A stretch of 64,000 bases of DNA from VRUE01 sp963727465 (GCA_963727465.1 CAVSGL010000007.1:50684-114683); one strand, 5' to 3'. Shown: positions 8,155-16,415, numbered from the stretch's first letter. A program made the numbers and translations. The notes: generated by a model from the letters alone, not told the origin.

Positions 8155-8242
8155 GTGCTAATCTCACGGTAGGTATCAGCTGCACGCGGGGTGGTTCCCG
8201 CTTCAACAGGCTCGACCCGCCTCCGGCGGGTCGTTTCTTTGC
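8155..8242 (+). ncRNA. candidate small transcript ending in a strong terminator
   Basis: Between divergently placed coding regions the plus strand shows a hairpin (GCGGG 8186-8190 with CCCGC 8197-8201), then a perfect 8-bp GC-rich hairpin (GACCCGCC 8214-8221, loop TCC, GGCGGGTC 8225-8232) followed by GTTTCTTTGC. The T-tract lies only on the plus-strand side, yet no plus-strand gene ends here. A weak TGCTAATCT sequence at 8156-8164 could be an extended -10. A short RNA of roughly 70-80 nt would fit. No known RNA family is recognised. Confidence 0.3.
8214..8240 (+). terminator. intrinsic terminator (plus-strand polarity)
   Basis: An 8-bp perfect GC stem with a 3-nt loop followed by a T-rich run (GTTTCTTT). 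Both flanking genes are on the minus strand, so it does not terminate either of them in the usual way. Confidence 0.6.
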
Positions 8243-8250
8243 TTGGACCC

Positions 8251-8769
8251 CTACGGCAGCAGGACGTCGTTCTGCGAGGACGTGCGCAGCGGGCCGACGA
8301 TGAGTTTGGCCGGCTTGGCGCTGGGCACGTCGGCGGCGCTGACGGTGTAGATCCCGGTGGGCAGGCTCGTCTGCATGTTCACGTTGTTGTTGGCGTAGAG
8401 CGGCCTCGAGGTCAGGTCCTTGCCGCTGCCGCGGACCTGTAGGCGCGAGTCGACCGTGGTTAGGTTGGCGGCGACGAAGACGACGTTGATCGGGGCGTTC
8501 GAGCGCACCGGCGGCTGCTTGACGTGCTGGTTCTGGGGCAGTTGCTGGGTTGGTTCGGGCCCGAGCGCGATGCGCCGCGGCTGCACGGTGACCTGGCCGT
8601 CGCTGACCGCGACGCTGACCCTGGTCGGCGGCTGCGGCCGCGGTTCGTTGACGTGCGTTTCGGCGCCGCAGCCTGCTGCGGCCAGGGCAGTGGCGCCGAG
8701 CAGCAGCGAGAGGACGAGCGCGGACGCGCGCGGCGCCGCGAACAGTCGCCTGCCTCTCCAACGTCCCAT
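8251..8769 (-). CDS. putative lipoprotein of unknown function
   Basis: A 172-aa protein with an N-terminal arginine-rich stretch, a hydrophobic segment (ALVLSLLLGATALAAAGC) and a lipobox ending at the cysteine of AAAGC, so it should be an outer-leaflet lipoprotein. The mature part holds SVAVSDGQVTVQPRRIAL and several beta-strand segments, with VGPLRTSSQNDVLLP at the end. No enzyme motif is visible. Its start lies 11 bp after the ygfZ stop, so it may form an operon with that gene. Confidence 0.7.
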   Translation of the reverse strand: MGRWRGRRLFAAPRASALVLSLLLGATALAAAGCGAETHVNEPRPQPPTRVSVAVSDGQVTVQPRRIALGPEPTQQLPQNQHVKQPPVRSNAPINVVFVAANLTTVDSRLQVRGSGKDLTSRPLYANNNVNMQTSLPTGIYTVSAADVPSAKPAKLIVGPLRTSSQNDVLLP

Positions 8770-8780
8770 CGCGACGGAAT

Positions 8781-9734
8781 CTAGCCGAACGGGAGGTCGA
8801 CGACGCGAGCCGTAACGTCATCTTCACCTACGGCCAGCTCGCTGCCCGGCTCGGCCTCGCGCCTGACGATCGCCAGGGCGATCGGGCCGCGGGCGGGGGA
8901 GAGGGCGGCGCTGCCGATCCGGCCGACCTCCTTCTCGCCCAGCCGCAGGGTCTCGCCGGCGCTCGCCGGCGCGCTCAGCTTGAGCCCGCGCAGGTGGCGG
9001 TTGGGGCGGCCCTTGTAGTGCAGTCGCGCGACCGGCTCCTGGCCGATGTAGCAGCCCTTGGTGAAGCTGACCGCGCGCTCGACGATTCCGGCCTCGGCGG
9101 GCATCGTCTCGCTGCTCATCTCGGCGCCGAAGCGCGGCCTGCCGGCTTCGATCCGGACCACCTCGGCCGCCTCGGGCTCGACCTCAGCCGCGCCGCGCGC
9201 GAGCAGCGCCTCGCGCAGCGCCGCGGCATCGGCGGTCCTGGCGATCAGGTCGATGCCGGTGTCCGTGCCGACGGCGAGGCAGGCGACGCCCTCGATCGCG
9301 GCGTCTTCGCTCGCCAGCTCCGGCAACGCCGCCGCGCCCGCAACCTCGACGCTGCGCGGCCCGATCAGCGAGAGGATCGCGCGCTCGCCGCTGACGTCGC
9401 CCAGCGCCACGTCGCGGCCGATCTTGTACATCTCGAGGTGCCGCCGCGCCGCATCCAGCCCCTCCGGCTCGGTGTCGATCCAGATCTCTTCCGCCGAGCT
9501 GCGCAGCACGCGCATGTCGGCCTGCATGTGCCCCTTGCGGTCGAGCAGCGCCGCGTACCGGCCCTCGCCGGGCGAGAGCGCCTCGACGTCGTTGGTCAGC
9601 TGGCCCTGTAGGTAATCGGCCGCGTCGGGACCGCTGACGATCAGCTTGCCGCGCGCCGAGCGGTCGAGCAGGCCGCACTCCTCGCGCAGCTGCCGGTACT
9701 GGGCGTCGAGCTCGACTGCGGTCGCGTCGCTCAC
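8781..9734 (-). CDS. ygfZ: YgfZ/GcvT-family folate-binding iron-sulfur assembly protein
   Basis: A 317-aa protein with the three-domain GcvT-like layout. It has LDRSARGKLIVSGPDAADYL near the start, GRYAALLDRKGHMQADMRV, and the YgfZ signature FTKGCYIGQEPVARLHYKG (K-G-C-Y-x-G-Q-E-x3-R) at about residues 225-243. YgfZ uses tetrahydrofolate in repair or maturation of iron-sulfur proteins such as MiaB. The signature cysteine separates it from GcvT aminomethyltransferase. It is divergent from mntR; a palindromic repeat lies in the gap. Confidence 0.9.
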   Translation of the reverse strand: MSDATAVELDAQYRQLREECGLLDRSARGKLIVSGPDAADYLQGQLTNDVEALSPGEGRYAALLDRKGHMQADMRVLRSSAEEIWIDTEPEGLDAARRHLEMYKIGRDVALGDVSGERAILSLIGPRSVEVAGAAALPELASEDAAIEGVACLAVGTDTGIDLIARTADAAALREALLARGAAEVEPEAAEVVRIEAGRPRFGAEMSSETMPAEAGIVERAVSFTKGCYIGQEPVARLHYKGRPNRHLRGLKLSAPASAGETLRLGEKEVGRIGSAALSPARGPIALAIVRREAEPGSELAVGEDDVTARVVDLPFG

Positions 9735-9764
9735 CCCTCCGATTGTAGGTCCCCGCCCCCGGGT

Positions 9765-9807
9765 GCGGTCGAGGTTTTACCCGCAGAGCGACGATAACCT
9801 CGACCGC
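9765..9807. repeat. dispersed palindromic repeat, copy 1
   Basis: Perfect 12-bp arms GCGGTCGAGGTT (9765-9776) and AACCTCGACCGC (9796-9807) around a 19-nt loop. A second copy with 14-bp arms lies at 62490-62534, and the loop end GCGACGA is shared. This copy sits in a divergent promoter region, so it is not there as a terminator. It looks like a REP-type element. Confidence 0.65.
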
Positions 9808-9824
9808 GCTCGCGGTTGGCGTCT

Positions 9825-9859
9825 TTTAGATCTGTCAAAATCTTTTAGGCATGTCTAAA
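9825..9859. promoter_or_regulatory. tandem MntR-box-like operators
   Basis: Two related imperfect palindromes, TTTAGATCTGTCAAAA (9825-9840) and TTTAGGCATGTCTAAA (9844-9859), share 12 of 16 positions and are spaced 19 bp apart. They resemble DtxR/MntR boxes (TTTAG-n6-CTAAA). The second overlaps the mntR start codon at 9851, so bound repressor would block transcription or initiation. Confidence 0.65.
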
Positions 9860-10294
9860 TCTTCGGAGGCGATCGAGGACTACGCGAAGGCGATCTACGC
9901 GCTCTCGCAGGACCGGGCCGGGCCGGTGCTGAACGGCGAGGTCGCCGAGCGGCTCGGCGTCGCGCCGGCGACGGCGACGGCGATGCTGAAGAAGCTCGAC
10001 GAGCTGGGCCTGGTCGAGCTCGTCCCCTACAGAGGCGTGACGCTGACGCCGTCGGGCGAAAAGGTCGCTCTGGAGGTGATCCGCCACCACCGGCTGATCG
10101 AGGCCTACCTCTCGGAGGCGCTCGGCATGCCCGACGACATGGTTCACGCCGAGGCGGAGGTGCTCGAGCACCACATCTCCGAGCAGCTCGAGGAGCTGAT
10201 CGCGGCCAAGCTGGGTGAGCCGAGCCACGATCCGCACGGCACGCCGATCCCCGGACCCGACCTCAGCCTTCCGGCGGAGGGGGGGACCGGATGA
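9851..10294 (+). CDS. mntR: DtxR/MntR-family metal-dependent regulator
   Basis: A 147-aa protein with the DtxR winged helix (SEAIEDYAKAIYALSQD, then EVAERLGVAPATATAMLKKL and LVELVPYRGVTLTPSG) followed by the metal-binding dimerisation domain (RHHRLIEAYLSEALGMPDDMVHAEAEVLEHHIS). The histidines and glutamates of the H-x3-E...E-x-E-x-LEHH pattern are the expected metal ligands. It lacks an SH3 domain, as in MntR. It overlaps mntH by 4 nt, so the pair is an operon in which the regulator probably senses Mn and represses its own transporter through the palindromes at its start. Confidence 0.88.
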   Translation: MSKSSEAIEDYAKAIYALSQDRAGPVLNGEVAERLGVAPATATAMLKKLDELGLVELVPYRGVTLTPSGEKVALEVIRHHRLIEAYLSEALGMPDDMVHAEAEVLEHHISEQLEELIAAKLGEPSHDPHGTPIPGPDLSLPAEGGTG

Positions 10295-11595
10295 AGTCGC
10301 CCGCCACCGAGGCGACCGTCGAGGACGTCCTCCCGGGTGAGGCGGCGGTTGCGGAGGCCGCGCGGCTTTCGTTGGAGGGCGAGAGCAGGGGGGCGCGGCG
10401 GATCTGGCCCTTTCTCGGTCCGGCCTTCATCGCCGCGGTCGCCTACATCGACCCCGGCAACTTCGCCACCAACATCGCCGGCGGCGCCAAGTTCGGCTAT
10501 CTGCTGCTCTGGGTGGTGCTGGCGGCGAACCTGGTCGCGATGCTGGTCCAGACGCAGTCGGCGAAGCTCGGCATCGCGACCGGCAGGAACCTCGCCGAGC
10601 TCTGTCGCGAGAGCTTCTCGCGCCGCACCTCGATCGGCCTCTGGCTCCAGGCCGAGCTGGTCGCGATGGCGACCGACATCGCCGAGGTGGTCGGCGCCGC
10701 GCTCGGCCTCAACCTGCTCTTCGGCATCCCGCTCTTCCCGGCCGGGCTGATCGCCGGCGCCGGCGCCTTCGCGATCCTCGCCCTCCAGCAGATGGGGTTC
10801 CGCCGGCTCGAGGCCGGGATCACGGCGCTGGTCGGCGTCGTCGTCGCCTCCTTCGTGTTCGAGCTGATCGACGCCAAGCCCGCGGCCGGAGAAGTCGCCA
10901 AGCACCTGGTCGTGCCGGGCTTCTCCGGCAGCGAGAGCCTGCTGCTCGCCACCGGGATCATCGGCGCGACGGTGATGCCGCACGTCGTCTACCTGCACTC
11001 GGCGCTGACCCAGCGGCGCATCGTCGGCCGCGACGACGCCGAGAAGAAGCGCATCCTCGGCTTCGAGAAGGTCGACGTCGTGATCGCGCTCTCGCTGGCC
11101 GGCCTGGTCAACCTCTCGATGATGATCGTCGCCGCGGCGCTCTTCCATACGAGCGGGATGACCGGCGTCGACTCGATCGAAGGCGCCTTCGACGGGCTGA
11201 AGACGCTGGTCTCCGGCAACGCGGCGACGGTCTTCGGCATCGCCCTGCTCGCCTCCGGCTTCGCCTCGTCCTCGGTCGGCACGATGGCCGGCCAGGTGGT
11301 GATGCAGGGCTTCATCCGCCGCACGATCCCGCTCTTCCTGCGCCGCGCGATCACGCTGGCGCCGGCGCTGTTCGTGCTCGCGGTCGGCTTCAACCCGACC
11401 GACGCGCTCGTGCTCAGCCAGGTCGTCCTCTCATTCGGCATCCCCTTTGCGCTCGTGCCGCTGCTGATGCTGGCGCGGCGCAAGGACGTCATGGGCTCGC
11501 TGGCGAACCCGGGCTGGCTCACCGCCCTCGCCGGCTCGCTGGCGGCGCTGATCATCGCTCTCAACGTCTTCCTGATCGCCGATTTGTTCGTCTGA
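10291..11595 (+). CDS. mntH: NRAMP-family Mn(II)/divalent metal transporter
   Basis: A 434-aa polytopic membrane protein with the NRAMP signatures: AYIDPGNFATNIAGGAKFGY in TM1 (the DPGN metal-binding motif) and GATVMPHVVYLHSAL in TM6 (MPH). About 11 hydrophobic segments can be counted. It imports Mn2+ (or Fe2+) with protons. Translation is coupled to mntR by a 4-nt overlap, and the metal-box palindromes upstream should control both genes. Confidence 0.93.
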   Translation: MKSPATEATVEDVLPGEAAVAEAARLSLEGESRGARRIWPFLGPAFIAAVAYIDPGNFATNIAGGAKFGYLLLWVVLAANLVAMLVQTQSAKLGIATGRNLAELCRESFSRRTSIGLWLQAELVAMATDIAEVVGAALGLNLLFGIPLFPAGLIAGAGAFAILALQQMGFRRLEAGITALVGVVVASFVFELIDAKPAAGEVAKHLVVPGFSGSESLLLATGIIGATVMPHVVYLHSALTQRRIVGRDDAEKKRILGFEKVDVVIALSLAGLVNLSMMIVAAALFHTSGMTGVDSIEGAFDGLKTLVSGNAATVFGIALLASGFASSSVGTMAGQVVMQGFIRRTIPLFLRRAITLAPALFVLAVGFNPTDALVLSQVVLSFGIPFALVPLLMLARRKDVMGSLANPGWLTALAGSLAALIIALNVFLIADLFV

Positions 11596-11624
11596 GGCGG
11601 CGGCGACGGTGCGAGCGGATCGGC

Positions 11625-11945
11625 TCAGCTCAATAGCTGGTCAACCAATTGAGGTAGTTCACGGGCCAGGCGGGAGCGGGGGACCGCGAGGTCGATGCCG
11701 GCAGCTTCCGCAGCTCGCTTGGTCTCGACGTTTACGTGCGAGTAGTAGCCGAGGACGGGGATGCCGAGGCCGGCGAGGGCCTCCGGGTTCTCGGTATCGA
11801 GATCGGCGACGACGAGGTCGGCGCCGTCCAGCGGCGCTTCGGCGAGCGCGGGCGAGAGGGTCACCTCGTGGCCGGCGGCGCTCAGCATCGCCTCGACCCT
11901 GCTGCCGAGCAGCAGGTCGGGAGCGACCGCGACGACCCGCGCCAC
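11625..11945 (-). CDS. receiver-like (CheY-fold) protein without phosphorylation pocket
   Basis: A 106-aa protein with an alternating beta-alpha pattern similar to a response-regulator receiver: MARVVAVAPDLLLGSRVEAML, GADLVVADLDTENPEAL, GIPVLGYYSHVNVETKRAAEAAG, IDLAVPRSRLARELPQLV. The central DLD could stand at the aspartate site, but the acidic pair at the N-terminus and the late lysine are missing. It may be a pseudo-receiver. It overlaps no gene and lies 4 bp after the next minus-strand gene, so the two are probably co-transcribed. Confidence 0.6.
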   Translation of the reverse strand: MARVVAVAPDLLLGSRVEAMLSAAGHEVTLSPALAEAPLDGADLVVADLDTENPEALAGLGIPVLGYYSHVNVETKRAAEAAGIDLAVPRSRLARELPQLVDQLLS

Positions 11946-11949
11946 GGCC

Positions 11950-12312
11950 CTAGATCGCGCGGCGCTGGCGGAACTCTTCGCGCACGCTCTCCGGGCGGCC
12001 CCACATCTGCACGACCTCGGAGCGACCCTCGCGCACCTCGCGCACCCGCATCTCGCCGGCCACGCCTTCGGCGTCGAGCTTCGCCAGCACCCCGGAGACC
12101 GTCTCGGCCGCGGCGGCGTGACCGAAGCTGTGCGCGACGAGCAGCCGCCAGTCCCACTCGGCTTCCGAGTAGGGCTGTGCGTTGACCTGGCTCAGCGCCA
12201 CCGCGGTGTCGACGTACTCGCTCTCGTTGTCGAGCCGCAGGTCCAGCTCGAGGTCCGTCCAGTCGGGCGGCAGCGAGTCGAGCACCTGCTTGAAGTCGTC
12301 GGCCAGCGCCAT
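11950..12312 (-). CDS. conserved protein of unknown function
   Basis: A 120-aa protein of mixed alpha/beta character with no signal peptide. It reads LADDFKQVLDSLPPDWTDLELDLRL, then a helix around EWDWRLLVAHSFGHAAAAETV and a terminal REVREGRSEVVQMWGRPESV. No catalytic motif or known family is recognised. It is the first gene of a two-gene minus-strand unit with the receiver-like protein, and 13 bp separate it from the upstream binding-protein gene on the same strand. Confidence 0.6.
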   Translation of the reverse strand: MALADDFKQVLDSLPPDWTDLELDLRLDNESEYVDTAVALSQVNAQPYSEAEWDWRLLVAHSFGHAAAAETVSGVLAKLDAEGVAGEMRVREVREGRSEVVQMWGRPESVREEFRQRRAI

Positions 12313-12325
12313 CGCTGCTCGCAGC

Positions 12326-13291
12326 CTACCGGCTGCCGCGCAGCAGAAAGGCGCTCTCGACCTCCAGCGGTCGTTTCAGCAGTCCGTATTCGAGGTCCCA
12401 GGCGGCCCATTCGCGCAGCACCCGCGGGTCGAACGGCGCCGGGCTCAGAGCGGGCAGCAGCGCCCGCAGCTGGGCCGCCTGATCGGCGCGGTCGAGGTCC
12501 GGGACGGCGGCGAGCAGATCGGCGAGGGCCCGGGCCGGGCGCCGCTCGACGAACGCGTAGCCGCGGGTCGTCGCCGCGACCATCGATTCGACCAGGCGCG
12601 GCTCGCGTTCGACCGTCCTCTGCGAGGCGGCGAGGACGAGCTCCGGGTAGGGCGGCGCCCCGTAGCGGTCGAGCTTGAAGATCCGCACCGGCACGCCCTG
12701 CTGTCGCAGCGCCACGCCCTCGGCGTTCCAGAAGCCCGTCGCCGCGTCGACCCTGCCGGCGGCGAGCGAGGCGACCGCGTTGAAGCCGATCGTGACCCGC
12801 TCGACGCGCGCCGGGTCGCCGCCGTCGGCGTCGACCTCCGAGTCGACCACGGCTTCGTCGGAGGGCAGTCCCGTGACGCCCACGCTGTGGCCCTCGAGGT
12901 CGCGCGGCCGGCGCACCGGGCCGCCGGCGCGGGCGATCACGGACGCGAGCGGCCGTTGCACGATCGGCATCGCCCCCACCGGTTCGAGCCCGCGCTCGCG
13001 CGCGATCCCGAGGTCGTGGATGTCGAGGATCGCGAAGTCCGCGCGGCCGGCGGTGAGCAGCTTCGGCGCGTCGGTGGAGGCGCCCGGCTGGCGGATCGTC
13101 AGGTCGATCCCCGCGTCGCGGTAGTAGCCCTGGCGCCGCGCCGCGTAGATGCCGCTGTGCACGGCGTTGGGCACGAAGTCGAGCACGAGCGACACGCCTC
13201 GCGGCGCGCCCGGTTCAGCGCCGCCCCCGCCGCAGCCGGCGGCGCCGGCGAGCAGGAGGACGGCCGCCAGCAGCGCGACAGCTCGTCTCAT
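12326..13291 (-). CDS. NMT1/ThiY-type ABC substrate-binding lipoprotein
   Basis: A 321-aa protein starting at ATG 13291 (MRRAVALLAAVLLLAGAAGC), which gives a textbook lipoprotein signal with the cysteine at residue 20. The body matches NMT1/THI5-like periplasmic binding proteins: LVLDFVPNAVHSGIYAARRQGYY, ADFAILDIHDLGIARERGL, VGVTGLPSDEAVVDSEVDADGG, and VDAATGFWNAEGVALRQ. Such proteins bind pyrimidine thiamine precursors, sulfonates or nitrate. No permease or ATPase gene is next to it, so the ligand is unknown and no riboswitch-like leader was seen. Confidence 0.8.
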   Translation of the reverse strand: MRRAVALLAAVLLLAGAAGCGGGGAEPGAPRGVSLVLDFVPNAVHSGIYAARRQGYYRDAGIDLTIRQPGASTDAPKLLTAGRADFAILDIHDLGIARERGLEPVGAMPIVQRPLASVIARAGGPVRRPRDLEGHSVGVTGLPSDEAVVDSEVDADGGDPARVERVTIGFNAVASLAAGRVDAATGFWNAEGVALRQQGVPVRIFKLDRYGAPPYPELVLAASQRTVEREPRLVESMVAATTRGYAFVERRPARALADLLAAVPDLDRADQAAQLRALLPALSPAPFDPRVLREWAAWDLEYGLLKRPLEVESAFLLRGSR

Positions 13292-13384
13292 TCGAAAGGG
13301 AAAACTATTCAAAGCCCGTTCCGGATACACTCCCGCCCCGTAAATACGACTTTTAGGGAACGGGAACTAGAGGAGGCGTAACCA

Positions 13385-14137
13385 GTGCAGCAACCCCGAG
13401 GACTCGCGGCATATCTCGCCGAGCTGATCGGCACTTTCCTGCTGGTTTTCTTCATCACCAGCGTGGTCGTGCTTTTCGTGGCAACCGGCAACCAGCCCCA
13501 GTTCGGTTCTGACTACGCCGTCGTCGGCCTCGCACAGGGCCTCGCCCTCTTCGGACTCGTGGTGGTCTTTCGTGCGGCCAGCGGCGGCCACTTCAACCCC
13601 GCGGTGACGCTCGGCGCGGCGGCGATCAAAAAGATCTCGCCGGTCGACGCGCTGATCTACATGCTCGCCCAGCTCTCCGGCGGCGTGCTCGGCGCCCTGC
13701 TGACCAAGGGCCTGCTGCTCGACGAGGGTCGTGCGACCAACTACGGCGCGGCCGAAGTGAGCGGCCTGCTCGGCGGCAACTTCCAGGGCTCGATCGTCGA
13801 GGCGCTCGGCGCGTTCGTCCTCGTCCTCGTCGTCCTGGTCGCGCTCTACTCGAACAAGGGGCCGAAGGACTGGGCCCCGTTCGCCTACGGCACCACGCTC
13901 GCCTTCCTCGTCATGATCGGCGGTCCGCTGACCGGCGGCGCCTTCAACCCGGCCCGCTGGTTCGGCCCGGCGCTCGTCGGCAACGAGTGGGGCGGCGTCT
14001 GGCCCTATGTCGTCGGCCCGATCGTCGGCGCGATCGTCGCGGTCATCGTGTTCAGGTTCGTGATCGAGGCGAGCGGACCGGGATCGCCGAAACCGGCGGC
14101 CACGCCGCCGAAACCGGCCGGCTCCCCGACCCCGTAG
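13385..14137 (+). CDS. aquaporin/glycerol facilitator (MIP family)
   Basis: A 250-aa channel protein with six hydrophobic segments and both half-helix NPA boxes: GGHFNPAVTLG and GGAFNPARWFGPAL. The arginine after the second NPA is the selectivity-filter arginine. The start is GTG 13385 with GAGGAGG about 7 nt upstream. The extra length between helices and the proline-rich C-terminal tail (PKPAATPPKPAGSPTP) are usual in actinobacterial members. Water versus glycerol selectivity cannot be decided from the boxes alone. Confidence 0.9.
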   Translation: MQQPRGLAAYLAELIGTFLLVFFITSVVVLFVATGNQPQFGSDYAVVGLAQGLALFGLVVVFRAASGGHFNPAVTLGAAAIKKISPVDALIYMLAQLSGGVLGALLTKGLLLDEGRATNYGAAEVSGLLGGNFQGSIVEALGAFVLVLVVLVALYSNKGPKDWAPFAYGTTLAFLVMIGGPLTGGAFNPARWFGPALVGNEWGGVWPYVVGPIVGAIVAVIVFRFVIEASGPGSPKPAATPPKPAGSPTP

Positions 14138-14144
14138 CTGCGCG

Positions 14145-14176
14145 CCGCACGCGCCGGCCCGGCCCGGCGCGTGCGG
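14145..14176. terminator. GC-rich intergenic hairpin
   Basis: Perfect 13-bp arms CCGCACGCGCCGG (14145-14157) and CCGGCGCGTGCGG (14164-14176) follow the aquaporin stop codon by 7 bp. There is little T-tract afterwards, so termination would rely on the stem or on Rho. Confidence 0.55.
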
Positions 14177-14189
14177 TAGCTTCCGCCTC

Positions 14190-16415
14190 ATGCGCCGGGT
14201 CACGTTTTCGCGGAACTACACGCTGTCGCTGTCCCGCACCTGCCAGTGCTACTGCAAGTACTGCGCCTTCGCGACCCGGCAGGCTCATATTCACCCGCCG
14301 GACGAGGTCGAGCGGCAGCTCGACCGGGCCGAGCGCCGCAACGCCAAGGAGCTGCTGGTCCTCACCGGCGAGCGGCCCGAGGTCAACCCCGAGGTGGCCG
14401 CCAGGCTCGCCGAGTGGGGCCACGACGACTTCACCTCCTACGTCGCCTGGGCGTGCGAGCGAGCCCTGGAGCGCGGCATCCTGCCGCACACCAACATCGG
14501 CGTCCTCAGCCGCGGGGACCTGGCTCGCCTGCGCGAGGTGACGGCATCCCAGGGCCTGATGCTCGAGTCCGTCTCCGAGCGCCTGATGGACACCGTCCAC
14601 GCGGGCTCACCCACGAAGCATCCGGCGAAGCGCCTGGCCACCATCGAGGCGGCCGGTGAGCTCAAGATCCCCTTCACCAGCGGCATCCTCGTCGGAATAG
14701 GGGAGACCCAGGACGAGCAGGTCGAATCGCTGGAAGCCTTGGCAGCTCTCCAGCGGGAGTACGGTCACCTCCAGGAGGTGATCCTCCAGAACTTCGTCCC
14801 CCACCCGCGCTACTACGGCCAAGAAGTCGCCGACATCGCCGACGCCGCGTCGCAAGAGCGGTGGGAGAGCGATGGGGACCCCTCCGTCGAAAGCCCCAAC
14901 TGCCAGCTTCCGTCGGAGGGGCCCCCATCGCTCCCATCGTGGGCCACGCCGACCAGCGTCGACGACATCAAGCGGTTGATCCGCGAGTGCAAGCGGTTGA
15001 TGCCGGATGTCGGGGTGCAGGTGCCGCCGAATCTGTCGGAGTTCTGGCCGGAGCTGGTCGAGGCCGGGGCAACCGATCTGGGGGGCTTGTCGGCAAATGG
15101 GGACCACATCTCACCGGAGGACCCGTTCCCGTCGCCGCACCAGGTGCGCAAGGAGCTGGCGCCGCGGGGGTATGCGCTGACGGAGCGGTTGTGCGTCTAT
15201 CCGCAGTACATGGACTCCGAGTGGATGGAGCAGGGGGTTCTCGACGTGATCAAGCTCAAGTACTGGAGCTTCATTCCGCGGCGGGGGTCGGGGCGGCGCG
15301 GCGGGGAGACGATCGACGGGAGGCTGGCGCCGCGGGCGATCGAGAAGGGGCGCGACGGGGTCGAGCTGACGGAGGACGAGCTGACCGCGCTCTTCGCCGA
15401 GACCCGGCCCGAGGCGATCGAGGAGATGCGGGTGGCGGCGGACGAGCTGCGGGCGGAGCTGGCGGGGGAGACGGCGACCTTCGTCGTCAACCGCAACATC
15501 AACTTCACCAACGTCTGCGTCGTCGGCTGCGCCTTCTGCGGGTTCGGCCAGGGGCGGCGCTCGCCCGACGCCTATGAGGTCAGCGAGGAGGACTTCGCCG
15601 CGCGGATCCGCGAAGCGGTCGAGTTCGGCGCGACCGAGATCTGCATGCAGGGCGGCATCCACCCGGACCTGACCCTGGAGGAGTACGGCAAGTGGCTGCG
15701 CCTGGCGAAGGACGTGGCGCCGGATCTGCACCTGCACGCCTACTCGCCGATGGAGGTCCATTACATGTGCGAGCGCTCGGGCAGGTCGCCGGACGACGTG
15801 TTCGCCTACCTGCTCGAGTGCGGGCTAGGCTCGACCCCGGGCACGGCGGCCGAGGTGCTCGACGACGGGGTGCGCCAGCGGATCTCGCCCAACAAGCTGC
15901 CGGTCGATCGCTGGATCGAGATCGTCGAGGCCTCGCACCGCGCCGGCCTGCGCTCGACCTCGACCGTGATGTTCGGCCACATCGAGGAGCCGCGTGAGCT
16001 GGCCCGTCACATGCGGGTCGTGCGCGCGCTTCAGGAGCGCACCGGGGGGATCACCGAGTTCGTCCCGCTCAGCTTCATCCCCTTCAACACGATGCTCGGC
16101 CGCACCCACGGGATCGAGGAGATCTCCGCCGGGGAGAACCTCAAGCACACCGCGGCCTTCCGCCTCGCGCTCGGGCGCACGATCGCGAACCTACAGGCGA
16201 GCTGGGTGAAGATGGGCCTGGAGGCGGCCACCGAGGCGCTGCGCTGGGGGGTCAACGACCTCGGCGGGACGCTGATGGAGGAGAACATCTCGCGCATGGC
16301 GGGCTCCCAGCACGGCGTTCGGCTGGAGCCCGCGCAGTTGATCGACGCCGCCCGCGCGGCCGGCCGGACGCCCGCCCAGCGAACCACCTTGTATGAGGTG
16401 GTCGAGACGTATTAG
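14190..16415 (+). CDS. fbiC: FbiC: 7,8-didemethyl-8-hydroxy-5-deazariboflavin (Fo) synthase, CofG-CofH fusion
   Basis: A 741-aa fusion of two radical-SAM enzymes. The CofG half has the cluster motif CQCYCKYCAF (C-x3-C-x2-C) near residue 20. The CofH half has NINFTNVCVVGCAFCGFGQ (C-x3-C-x2-C) near residue 440 and the downstream ICMQGGIHPDLTLEEY. It joins tyrosine to the pyrimidine precursor of riboflavin to make Fo, the chromophore of F420. The other F420 genes lie 2-5 kb away on the opposite strand. Between the conserved EVADIAD and WATPTSVDD segments the CofG half holds about 25 extra residues encoded by a palindromic element (14867-14933), in frame. Activity is probably kept, as all cluster cysteines are intact. 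Confidence 0.95.
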   Translation: MRRVTFSRNYTLSLSRTCQCYCKYCAFATRQAHIHPPDEVERQLDRAERRNAKELLVLTGERPEVNPEVAARLAEWGHDDFTSYVAWACERALERGILPHTNIGVLSRGDLARLREVTASQGLMLESVSERLMDTVHAGSPTKHPAKRLATIEAAGELKIPFTSGILVGIGETQDEQVESLEALAALQREYGHLQEVILQNFVPHPRYYGQEVADIADAASQERWESDGDPSVESPNCQLPSEGPPSLPSWATPTSVDDIKRLIRECKRLMPDVGVQVPPNLSEFWPELVEAGATDLGGLSANGDHISPEDPFPSPHQVRKELAPRGYALTERLCVYPQYMDSEWMEQGVLDVIKLKYWSFIPRRGSGRRGGETIDGRLAPRAIEKGRDGVELTEDELTALFAETRPEAIEEMRVAADELRAELAGETATFVVNRNINFTNVCVVGCAFCGFGQGRRSPDAYEVSEEDFAARIREAVEFGATEICMQGGIHPDLTLEEYGKWLRLAKDVAPDLHLHAYSPMEVHYMCERSGRSPDDVFAYLLECGLGSTPGTAAEVLDDGVRQRISPNKLPVDRWIEIVEASHRAGLRSTSTVMFGHIEEPRELARHMRVVRALQERTGGITEFVPLSFIPFNTMLGRTHGIEEISAGENLKHTAAFRLALGRTIANLQASWVKMGLEAATEALRWGVNDLGGTLMEENISRMAGSQHGVRLEPAQLIDAARAAGRTPAQRTTLYEVVETY
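14867..14933. repeat. palindromic element inside fbiC
   Basis: Two 27-nt arms (14867-14893 and 14907-14933) are inverted copies with 3 mismatches and enclose a 13-nt loop. Key stretches are GAGCGATGGGG...CCCCTCCG and the complement CGGAGGGG...CCCCATCGCTC. The element is read in frame, has no stop codon in that frame, and falls between two conserved CofG segments. It looks like an inserted REP-like palindrome tolerated as a protein linker. Confidence 0.6.

Noticed and set aside
8214..8232. Terminator of the minus-strand lipoprotein gene
   Set aside because: Read on that strand, the stem is followed by GAGCCTGTTG rather than a T-tract.
13292..13384. Possible TPP riboswitch upstream of the NMT1-type binding protein
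   Set aside because: The conserved CTGAGA and ACCTGA elements are missing.
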